Below, piece after piece: positions 1-5,821 of a stretch of 5,821 nucleotides of DNA (positions within the stretch are counted from its first letter, which is position 1; each line of letters begins with the position of its first letter). The notes under the pieces are model-generated. The model saw only the letters and a program-made list of their open reading frames with translations, made no database searches and was not told the DNA's origin. Position numbers and translations under genes: made by a program. Source of the stretch: Flavobacteriales bacterium UBA4585 (GTDB lineage: Bacteria > Bacteroidota > Bacteroidia > Flavobacteriales > Schleiferiaceae); contig CATAQZ010000108.1 of assembly GCA_949487015.1 (NCBI GenBank), positions 1 through 5,821 on the forward strand. The letters run 5' to 3'.

Positions 1-2483
1 AATAAGGTTCCTGATATGAACACATCTGAATACTGAGGGGCATAACTCATTTGACCTTTGAATGAACCATAGGATATACCGTTCAGGGAAAGCTCTGTAA
101 TTGATGTCGCTGCAGTCCAATCCAATCCTCCATTGTCGTTGAACTGAATATCTATTGCATATAATCCTCCAAGAACAGCCTCAGGTGTTCTCAAGAAGTA
201 ATTTAAAGGTCGCGCATTCAATTCTGCGCTAAAAGTACCTTTGTGTTTAAGCGCTTCTGTGAGTGATAAACGTCCTGCAAGATGCAGCGCTCCTCCGCTT
301 CCTTTGAATTCCAATGTATCGCTTTGGATGTAATGCTTATCCCATTCAATAGGTTTGCTGGATACAAGCGAGAATGTATCTAAGCCAATGTTGAAGCTGG
401 TATTTTCTAAAAGAGCACGACCGGGCATGTAGTTAAATTCACCTACAACTGTGGTAGCTATGCTATCGGCCAAAGCCCCTGTAAAATATACGTCTCGAAC
501 CCTATCGCTTCCGTGCGACTCCGCTTTAAATTCACGCACCACGGTTTGTGCGATTTGCGCTTTATCCACCGAGACCAAAGCATCGAAGTAAATACCTTGA
601 TGCTGAATAGTAAGGTCTATACCCGTAAAAGCATACGATCCATACGCACCAGAACGAATGGCACTTTCAAATGACCAATTTTTTCCGAACCCATTGTAGT
701 CCCATTTTAATGTACTTCCAGACTCAACAGCGAGCGGTAAATGAAAGAGATTCGCCAACCAATTCACCTCTCCTACTCTGAGGTAGCCTTCTAGCTCAGC
801 TTTTGGCCATGATTTTACCGTTCCATCATCATACGAAGAGGAAATCATTACCTCCATAATGTTCGGTAAGGCTTTAAAATCCCAATCACCGACTAATTCA
901 CCATTTGCCACTTCGCTTTGAATAACAAGGGTTCTAACACTTTCTTTGAGACTGTGCTCAGCAACTAATGAATCCAAGAAAACGGAATCATTTGGGCGTT
1001 GTAGTAAAAGCTTATTAACTTCAATTTTGCCAGTCGAACTAGACTCAAAGTCTGCAGCAAACGAACCGCTGATTACCTGACCAGTATCTAATGGATCAAT
1101 AAGATCTAAACCTACAGCGTTCAAATCTAAGACCGAGGTATAGTCTTTTCCATTCTTAAGCACATATCCTTCAAAATCAAGCAGTGTATCTAAGCACGTC
1201 AACCAAACAGAGTCCTTAAACCCGTCGTGGTAGAGGTCGAAACTTAGTCCCTTACTCGTGTGAGTGGAAAATTGAAGCTTTGGAAAGACTCCTGTTGCAT
1301 TCCAACCTTCTGTAAAAACCGAATTAATATTTGGCTTTATGGCGGCCCTAACTACGAGTGCTTCTAAGCTCTGGAAATTAGTTTTTTCTATTGAAGCATT
1401 AATATACGCAGTCGATTCTAAATCATTGAAATCCAAACTATAACTACCGCTATTAGATTCAGCTGTAATACGAATGTCATTGCTTTTCCAATCATTGATT
1501 CGCCCTATTACATTGAGCTTATTGGGTATTAAGTCTACTGGAATTTCTTTAGATAAATAATTATGTGCCGGTTCAAGAAGGTTAAGATTCAATTCAAGAG
1601 CCAATTCTTGATTCAATCGACCTGTGCAGAACATTTCTCCTTCAATTGTTGAACTCTTAAATGCAATCGAACTTTTAATGGAATCAAGTTCATGGCAGAA
1701 GAAATCGATATCATAAACGAGGGGTAAATCGTATTCATCAATTTGAACGGGTAGTATTTGACTATTTGCCCTTAGCCTAAGCCGTGCCTTTATGCTTAAG
1801 TCTTTGAGTGCACCAGATACACCCCCTTCTATTTGACCAAAGTTCAATACATCAAGGTTGAATGAGCCGCTGGTATAAGATTCTCTGTATCTAATCTGCT
1901 GCCCACTAAACAGGAAGGGTATCGTATCCCACTGCGCTTTAAAATCAAGAGTATCAATAGTAAGTGCGCCATCATACAGTAAGCCGTCACAATTCAATTG
2001 TATTTCAGATAATAGAGTATCACCTTTCAACTTCACTGTCGGCAATCGTAATTCACCAACGGACAATCTAAAATTTTGAGACGATGCAGTCGCTTCTAGT
2101 TTACTAATGAACGTTTCTACTGCCGGCACATTAATTTCTAACACTAACGCTTCAAGGCTAGCTAGCCTCCATCCTTTAGAAAATGAAACTTCAGCCAATT
2201 CTATTTCTTGACTGACAACAAGGGTGTCTTCTTCTGTGTAGAATAGTAGCGGATTTAAATCAAAAGAATTTGGAAATCTATATTTAAACCCTTGAAAATC
2301 AGAGACCAAACCTATTTCGGAGAGTCGAGGCTCGACAAAACTTCTCCACAGACTTCGTTGAACGCTCAGAGAATTTAGTAGAAGAATTGCAGGCAAAACG
2401 ATCAACAATAGTAACAGCAGTAGACCAAACCGGATATTTTTAGCCTGTCCACGTAATCTTTGCTGTATTTTTGACTCATTCAT
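1..2483 (-). CDS. TamB-like envelope translocation/assembly protein, N-terminal part (3' end off window)
   Basis: The minus strand is open from an ATG at 2483 to the left edge, giving 827 codons without a stop; the C-terminus is missing. The protein starts MNESKIQQRLRG, has a basic cytoplasmic tip, and one hydrophobic segment at about residues 19-36 (a run of seven leucines, then IVLPAILLL), followed by a long region of alternating polar and hydrophobic residues typical of extended beta structure. An early stretch (about residues 60-110) with FKYRFPNSFDL and LLFYTEEDTL resembles the start of Bacteroidota TamB homologs. TamB family proteins are inner-membrane-anchored periplasmic beta-rich bridges working with an Omp85 partner or in lipid transport. 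The diagnostic C-terminal TamB domain is not visible, so the name is inferred from anchor, length, fold type and position beside tsaD; an AsmA-like protein is the alternative. The start is fixed: an in-frame TAA lies at 2498-2496, and no other plausible start precedes the membrane segment. Its ATG overlaps the tsaD ATG. Confidence 0.72.
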   Translation of the reverse strand, partial: MNESKIQQRLRGQAKNIRFGLLLLLLLIVLPAILLLNSLSVQRSLWRSFVEPRLSEIGLVSDFQGFKYRFPNSFDLNPLLFYTEEDTLVVSQEIELAEVSFSKGWRLASLEALVLEINVPAVETFISKLEATASSQNFRLSVGELRLPTVKLKGDTLLSEIQLNCDGLLYDGALTIDTLDFKAQWDTIPFLFSGQQIRYRESYTSGSFNLDVLNFGQIEGGVSGALKDLSIKARLRLRANSQILPVQIDEYDLPLVYDIDFFCHELDSIKSSIAFKSSTIEGEMFCTGRLNQELALELNLNLLEPAHNYLSKEIPVDLIPNKLNVIGRINDWKSNDIRITAESNSGSYSLDFNDLESTAYINASIEKTNFQSLEALVVRAAIKPNINSVFTEGWNATGVFPKLQFSTHTSKGLSFDLYHDGFKDSVWLTCLDTLLDFEGYVLKNGKDYTSVLDLNAVGLDLIDPLDTGQVISGSFAADFESSSTGKIEVNKLLLQRPNDSVFLDSLVAEHSLKESVRTLVIQSEVANGELVGDWDFKALPNIMEVMISSSYDDGTVKSWPKAELEGYLRVGEVNWLANLFHLPLAVESGSTLKWDYNGFGKNWSFESAIRSGAYGSYAFTGIDLTIQHQGIYFDALVSVDKAQIAQTVVREFKAESHGSDRVRDVYFTGALADSIATTVVGEFNYMPGRALLENTSFNIGLDTFSLVSSKPIEWDKHYIQSDTLEFKGSGGALHLAGRLSLTEALKHKGTFSAELNARPLNYFLRTPEAVLGGLYAIDIQFNDNGGLDWTAATSITELSLNGISYGSFKGQMSYAPQYSDVFISGTL
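2466..2473 (+). promoter_or_regulatory. Candidate -7 promoter element for tsaD-rsmE
   Basis: TATTTTTG matches the Bacteroidota primary sigma factor -7 consensus TAnnTTTG exactly. It ends eight bases before the tsaD ATG and lies in codons 4-6 of the divergent TamB-like gene. I see no clear TTTG -33 element at the usual 17-23 base spacing; only an AT-rich TTTTTAG lies near 2437-2443. If functional, transcription would begin about two to four bases before the ATG, giving a nearly leaderless mRNA. AT-rich octamers of this sort also arise by chance. Confidence 0.35.
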
Positions 2484-3501
2484 GCAAAATGCACCTTACA
2501 TATTAGCGATCGAAAGTTCTTGCGACGATACCAGTGCTTCGGTCCTTTTAGGCACTAAAGTGTTGTCTAATGAGGTAGCCTCTCAAGCAGTACATGAAGC
2601 TTTTGGAGGGGTGGTTCCTGAATTAGCTTCGAGAGCACACCAACAGAACATCATGCCGGTCATCGATCGTGCACTAAAGGTAGCAAATATCAGTCCTCAA
2701 GAACTGAACGCTATAGCTTTTACTAACGGTCCCGGGCTCTTGGGTAGTTTGCTTGTTGGCACTTCCTTCGCTAAGAGTATGGCATTGGCATTAGACATTC
2801 CTCTCATACCGGTGCACCACATGCATGCACATGTTTTAGCGCATCTAATAGAAGACGCACATCCAAAACCCATTAGCTTCCCCTACCTCTGTTTAACTGT
2901 GAGCGGAGGGCATACCCAACTCATAGAGGTACTTTCATCGAAAGAGATGAAAATATTGGGTGAAACGATAGACGATGCGGTTGGCGAAGCATTTGATAAG
3001 GCAGCTAAAATTTTAGGACTGCCTTACCCAGGGGGGCCCCATATAGACCGATTAAGTGCAAAAGGCGATCCAACATTCATGGTGTTTAATGAAAGTAATC
3101 TACCGGATTATAACTTTAGTTTTTCCGGTATGAAAACCAGCTTTCTTTACGCCTTGCAGAAAGAAATGAAGGCCAATCCTAGTTTTATCAATGATCATCT
3201 GAACGATATCTGTGCTAGCTATCAGGCGGCACTTATAAAAGTCTTGATGAAAAAGGTAAAAGCTGCTCAGAAATCTACTGGCATTAAAAATGTCGCAATT
3301 GCTGGGGGTGTTAGCGCAAATAGCGGATTAAGAGCGGCATTGATGCAATGGGGCGAACAATCAGATATTTCTATCTACCTCCCTCCTTTTCAGTACACTA
3401 CGGATAATGCTGCAATGATTGGAATCGCTGGTTATTATCAATATCTTGAAGGTGTAAATGCACCGTTAAGCACTAGCGCTCAGGCTAAAATTAAATTTTG
3501 A
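2482..3501 (+). CDS. tsaD: tRNA N6-threonylcarbamoyladenosine transferase subunit TsaD
   Basis: TsaD is the catalytic subunit that transfers the threonylcarbamoyl group from threonylcarbamoyl-AMP to A37 of ANN-decoding tRNAs, forming t6A in the cytoplasm. It works with TsaB, TsaC and TsaE, none of which is in this window. The 339-residue length is normal. Visible ASKHA-fold features are ILAIESSCDDTSAS (7-20), GGVVPELASRAHQ (42-54), NGPGLLGSL (82-90), the metal ligands H113 and H117 in HMHAH, SGGHTQ (141-146), DDAVGEAFDKAAK (164-176), YPGGPHID (182-189), FSFSGMKT (212-219), AGGVSAN (274-280) and the third metal ligand D308 in TTDNAAM. Nothing essential is missing. The ATG gives the family's usual short leader before the first beta strand, and no other plausible start exists near it. 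No Shine-Dalgarno is seen. The stop TGA overlaps the rsmE ATG by one base, indicating an operon. The start overlaps that of the divergent TamB-like gene. Confidence 0.97.
   Translation: MQNAPYILAIESSCDDTSASVLLGTKVLSNEVASQAVHEAFGGVVPELASRAHQQNIMPVIDRALKVANISPQELNAIAFTNGPGLLGSLLVGTSFAKSMALALDIPLIPVHHMHAHVLAHLIEDAHPKPISFPYLCLTVSGGHTQLIEVLSSKEMKILGETIDDAVGEAFDKAAKILGLPYPGGPHIDRLSAKGDPTFMVFNESNLPDYNFSFSGMKTSFLYALQKEMKANPSFINDHLNDICASYQAALIKVLMKKVKAAQKSTGIKNVAIAGGVSANSGLRAALMQWGEQSDISIYLPPFQYTTDNAAMIGIAGYYQYLEGVNAPLSTSAQAKIKF
2492..2497 (-). promoter_or_regulatory. Possible ribosome binding site of the TamB-like gene, inside tsaD
   Basis: On the minus strand the hexamer AAGGTG lies eight bases before the ATG at 2483, a fair Shine-Dalgarno match at usable spacing. 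It falls within tsaD codons 4-6 (Ala-Pro-Tyr), so it may be a coincidence of that coding sequence. Bacteroidota often initiate without a Shine-Dalgarno, which limits its weight. Confidence 0.3.
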
Positions 3502-4196
3502 TGCAGCTTTTTTATGGACATATAAACCACGAGAGATTTAAGTTACACGAAAGTGAAATCAATCATTGCGTGCGTGTTCTAAGAAAAAATGCTGGTGATA
3601 CTATACACTTTATCACTGGGGACGGGAACTTATATTCCGGTACTATTGAAGTCGCTTCGAAACGTGAAGTAGAAGGATCTTATAAGCTTGAGGAGAAACG
3701 ATGGGGCGACGTTCCATATGACCTTACTATTGCCGTTGCGCCTACAAAAAATATGGACCGATTCGAATGGTTCCTTGAGAAGTCAATCGAATTAGGTGTA
3801 TCGCGCATCATTCCACTGCGTTGTGATCGCAGTGAACGCAAGGTTATCAAAGACGAACGCTTATTCAAGGTCGCATTAAGCGCTACTAAACAAAGTTTGA
3901 AAGGGCGCCTTCCTATAATCGATCCTCTAACTTTGTTTGAAGACTTTGTCGCAGGGAATTTAGAAGGTTCCCGTTGTATCGCCCATTGCGATGATACTGA
4001 GCGAACGGCTTTCACAGAAATTGCTCTATCAGAATCCTTGATTGTTCTTATCGGACCTGAAGGTGATTTCACGCCGGATGAAGTTCAATGTGCCCTGCAA
4101 GCGGGTTTTACACCCATTCATCTGGGGCAGAGCCGTCTTCGTACCGAAACTGCTGCGTTGACTGCGGTTTCGATGGTCTATGCTGCACACCTTTAA
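3501..4196 (+). CDS. rsmE: 16S rRNA (uracil1498-N3)-methyltransferase RsmE
   Basis: RsmE uses S-adenosylmethionine to methylate N3 of U1498 in helix 44 of 16S rRNA within the assembled small subunit. The 231-residue protein has the family's two parts: an N-terminal PUA-like RNA-binding domain (about 1-68, with HCVRVLR at 22-28), then a SPOUT methyltransferase domain with a C-terminal trefoil knot. Knot motifs are clear: APTKNMDRFEWFLEKSIELG in the first strand/helix, IGPEGDFTPDEV (184-195) and LGQSRLRTETAALTA (208-222). I chose ATG 3501 over the TTG at 3498 directly before it; the A of this ATG is the last base of the tsaD TGA stop, favouring translational coupling with tsaD. No Shine-Dalgarno is seen. 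The last 29 sense codons, which include the SAM-binding knot loop, are also read antisense as the tail of the convergent rhomboid gene. Confidence 0.96.
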   Translation: MQLFYGHINHERFKLHESEINHCVRVLRKNAGDTIHFITGDGNLYSGTIEVASKREVEGSYKLEEKRWGDVPYDLTIAVAPTKNMDRFEWFLEKSIELGVSRIIPLRCDRSERKVIKDERLFKVALSATKQSLKGRLPIIDPLTLFEDFVAGNLEGSRCIAHCDDTERTAFTEIALSESLIVLIGPEGDFTPDEVQCALQAGFTPIHLGQSRLRTETAALTAVSMVYAAHL

Positions 4197-4854
4197 CTTC
4201 TTCAAAGTCTACTTCCCTATCCATTGGATTTTTCCAGTCCTCCCAGGTAACCTCCTCGTGTTGAATGGGATCATCACGTAAAGCCTCAATAGGTTCAATC
4301 TGACGATAATAGAGTGCTAAGATGAATCCAACTGTAGCTCCGCTCAAGTGTCCTTCCCAACTGATGGTGGGATCATGCGGCAATACCCCCCAAACAAATG
4401 AACCATAGAGAAATACCATCAACATGCTTTGCGCAAGCAGTTTAACGTGGAACCTAAGTATACCACTGAAAAATATAAAACTGACCAGCGCATAAAGCCA
4501 GGCACTTGCACCGATATGGAAATTAGGTCTTCCTATAAACCAAAGACCTATACCCGGTAACAGAAATGCAAGCATCCACACGCGATCAAATATTTTAGGA
4601 AACGAATAACGCAGTAATGTGCCTACGAAGAATAGGCTAATGGTGTTCGAGAATAAATGGTTAAAATCACCGTGTACCAGCGGAAACGTAAGAATATGCC
4701 ATGCACCTGAAAGTTGACCAGGATAGAGACCGAGCGAAGCGAAATTGGCATTAAGGGCGTGTTCTAAACCGAAACTAAATACCGTTACTGCAACCCAGAT
4801 GCTCGGCCATAAAAACAGCCCTTTGTGAATTCCATATTTTGACCAACCTGACAT
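4108..4854 (-). CDS. Rhomboid family intramembrane serine protease
   Basis: A 248-residue polytopic membrane protease with the six-helix rhomboid core (helices near 13-30, 67-82, 92-108, 115-133, 141-158, 168-183). Diagnostic residues are the H61-x4-H66-x3-N70 motif in HGDFNHLFSN, the catalytic serine S117 in GASA, Y121 four residues later, and the catalytic histidine H169 in GHLSGATVG with G172 and G176. The usual GxSG is GASA here, so the glycine after the serine is alanine; all other key residues are present and activity is likely. Rhomboids cleave membrane-anchored substrates within the bilayer; this substrate is unknown. A tail of about 60 charged residues follows the last helix. The frame is open upstream to an ATG at 4998, but that extension lies antisense inside rarA; ATG 4854 gives a family-like N-terminus (MSGWSKYGIHKG then helix 1). 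The last 28 residues overlap rsmE antisense, with no earlier stop. Confidence 0.93.
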   Translation of the reverse strand: MSGWSKYGIHKGLFLWPSIWVAVTVFSFGLEHALNANFASLGLYPGQLSGAWHILTFPLVHGDFNHLFSNTISLFFVGTLLRYSFPKIFDRVWMLAFLLPGIGLWFIGRPNFHIGASAWLYALVSFIFFSGILRFHVKLLAQSMLMVFLYGSFVWGVLPHDPTISWEGHLSGATVGFILALYYRQIEPIEALRDDPIQHEEVTWEDWKNPMDREVDFEEVKGVQHRPSKPQSTQQFRYEDGSAPDEWV

Positions 4855-4880
4855 AGCGAAAAGATAGTTACTTTCGAGTA
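4855..4880. promoter_or_regulatory. 26-base divergent intergenic region of rhomboid gene and rarA, candidate bidirectional promoter
   Basis: This is the only non-coding stretch in the window. It holds two near-matches to the Bacteroidota -7 consensus TAnnTTTG pointing outward: TACTTTCG at 4869-4876 toward rarA and TATCTTTT at 4866-4859 toward the rhomboid gene, each with one mismatch. The two sit only two bases apart and form part of an inverted repeat with arms CGAAA (4857-4861) and TTTCG (4872-4876). Each lies four bases from the start codon it faces, so any -33 contacts would be inside the opposite gene. No Shine-Dalgarno is seen for either gene. That some promoter lies here is likely from the layout; the exact elements are inferred. 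Confidence 0.4.
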
Positions 4881-5821
4881 ATGAAACCGCTTGCAGAACA
4901 GCTCCGACCACAAACGTTAGACCAATATCTAGGCCAAGACCATTTAGTAGGTCAAAATGGCGCCTTACGCAAAAGTCTCGAGGTAGGCAGACTGCCATCT
5001 ATAGTGCTTTGGGGTCCACCCGGAGTAGGAAAAACCACTTTAGCATTGCTCTTAGCAAAAGAATTAGATGCTCCGTTATATCAGTTAAGTGCTGTAAATG
5101 CCGGCGTTAAGGATGTACGAGAAGTGCTGGCAACTGCTGAAAAAAAGAATCTCTTTGAAACAAAACGTCCTATTCTATTTATCGACGAGATACATCGATT
5201 CAACAAGGGACAACAAGACAGCCTATTGCATGCAGTAGAACGTGGTTGGATCACATTGATCGGAGCAACAACAGAAAACCCTTCATTTGAGATTAATGCA
5301 GCCCTACTCTCTAGGATGCAAGTGTATGTGTTGAATTCGCACGCGAAACAAGATTTATCTAAAATGATCGACCTTGCTAATGCTACCGAATTCGCCTTGA
5401 GTAAGAAGCTAAGCATCACGGCACATGACTTCCTCATTCGCCAAAGTATGGGTGACGCTAGGAAATTATATAATCTTATCGAACTCTGCTTTCAGCAAGG
5501 AAAATCAGGTATTCCTATAAATGAAGAATTCGCTCAAAGCGTGCTTACGAATGCTCAAATTCGTTATGATAAAGGCGGTGATGAGCATTATAACATTATT
5601 TCAGCATTCATTAAATCTATTCGCGGTTCGGACCCACAAGCAGCCGTTTATTATCTCGCACGCATGATCGAGGGCGGAGAAGATGTGAAATTCATTGCGC
5701 GCAGATTAATTATTTCTGCTTCTGAGGATATAGGATTGGCGAATCCAAATGCGTTGATGCTCGCAAATGAAACCTTCAGTGCAGTAGAACGCGTCGGTTG
5801 GCCCGAAAGTCGTATTATTCT
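4881..5821 (+). CDS. rarA: Replication-associated recombination protein A (MgsA/WRNIP1 family AAA+ ATPase), 3' end off window
   Basis: RarA is a clamp-loader-like AAA+ ATPase that acts at stalled replication forks and single-strand gaps, in association with SSB. The window shows 313 codons; family members are usually about 420-450 residues, so roughly a quarter is missing at the right edge. The start MKPLAEQLRPQTLDQYLGQ is the classic family N-terminus and fixes ATG 4881; an in-frame stop lies upstream at 4854-4856. Motifs in order are Walker A GPPGVGKT (45-52), Walker B FIDEIHRFNK (100-109), sensor 1 GATTENPSFE (128-137), the arginine finger S144-R145 in AALLSRM, and sensor 2 region GDARKLYNLIE (191-201). 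The RarA-specific tetramerisation region begins with YDKGGDEHYNIISAF (229-243), RGSDPQAAVYYLARM (248-262) and SEDIGLANP (281-289). All catalytic residues are intact. It is transcribed away from the rhomboid gene across 26 bases, and no Shine-Dalgarno is seen. Confidence 0.96.
   Translation, partial: MKPLAEQLRPQTLDQYLGQDHLVGQNGALRKSLEVGRLPSIVLWGPPGVGKTTLALLLAKELDAPLYQLSAVNAGVKDVREVLATAEKKNLFETKRPILFIDEIHRFNKGQQDSLLHAVERGWITLIGATTENPSFEINAALLSRMQVYVLNSHAKQDLSKMIDLANATEFALSKKLSITAHDFLIRQSMGDARKLYNLIELCFQQGKSGIPINEEFAQSVLTNAQIRYDKGGDEHYNIISAFIKSIRGSDPQAAVYYLARMIEGGEDVKFIARRLIISASEDIGLANPNALMLANETFSAVERVGWPESRII

Noticed and set aside
2155..2168. A perfect 14-base palindrome (AGGCTAGCTAGCCT)
   Set aside because: It lies in coding sequence of the TamB-like gene (Arg-Leu-Ala-Ser-Leu); a palindrome of this length is expected about once per 16 kb by chance and nothing nearby suggests a binding site.
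3031..3040. A GGGGGGCCCC run in tsaD as a possible slippage or frameshift site
   Set aside because: It encodes the invariant Pro-Gly-Gly-Pro part of the YPGGP motif and the frame continues normally on both sides.
3680..4072. A 130-codon minus-strand open frame inside rsmE
   Set aside because: It lies fully antisense to the conserved RsmE coding sequence, its protein is rich in Ser and Arg with no recognisable domain, and it has no independent support.
4196..4240. A possible terminator after rsmE
   Set aside because: Only a four-base stem (ACTT/AAGT) is visible with no T tract; the region is rhomboid coding sequence.
4855..4998. A 48-residue N-terminal extension of the rhomboid to an upstream ATG
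   Set aside because: It would overlap rarA codons 1-39 antisense, and it lacks family similarity; the ATG at 4854 gives a normal rhomboid N-terminus.
5081..5437. A 118-codon minus-strand open frame inside rarA
   Set aside because: It is antisense to the Walker B and sensor 1 region of rarA, shows no domain, and is best explained as a shadow frame.
1..5821. Search for an undescribed system, mobile element, CRISPR array or RNA gene
   Set aside because: All but 26 bases are accounted for by five recognisable conserved genes; I saw no direct repeat arrays, terminal inverted repeats, transposase or tRNA-like structures.

Overview
The window looks like ordinary chromosomal housekeeping DNA from a member of the Bacteroidota. 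The estimate rests on three things: protein sequence style (the TsaD, RsmE, rhomboid and RarA sequences read as Bacteroidota orthologs), moderate GC (roughly 40-45% in the lines I counted by hand), and start sites with little Shine-Dalgarno signal but several matches to the Bacteroidota -7 promoter element TAnnTTTG. I cannot place it more precisely than phylum.

The layout is five genes with almost no space between them. From the left edge to 2483, on the minus strand, is the N-terminal part (827 codons, C-terminus off the window) of a very large single-pass membrane-anchored protein, best explained as a TamB-like envelope protein. Head to head with it is tsaD (2482-3501, plus), whose ATG shares two bases with the ATG of the minus-strand gene. 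rsmE (3501-4196, plus) follows with a one-base TGATG overlap. A rhomboid intramembrane protease (4108-4854, minus) converges on rsmE and overlaps its 3' end by 89 bases. After a 26-base divergent gap, rarA (4881 to the right edge, plus) begins and runs out of the window with 313 codons visible. Only positions 4855-4880, 26 of 5821 bases, are non-coding.

TsaD and RsmE both act on the translation apparatus (t6A37 in tRNA; m3U1498 in 16S rRNA) and form a probable two-gene operon. The TamB-like protein and the rhomboid act in the envelope and inner membrane. RarA is a DNA-replication maintenance ATPase. I see no functional pathway linking all five.

I found no mobile element, CRISPR array, RNA gene or novel defence or biosynthetic system. 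The unusual content is architectural: overlapping divergent start codons, a long tail-to-tail coding overlap, and promoter-like elements so close to start codons that nearly leaderless transcripts are suggested.
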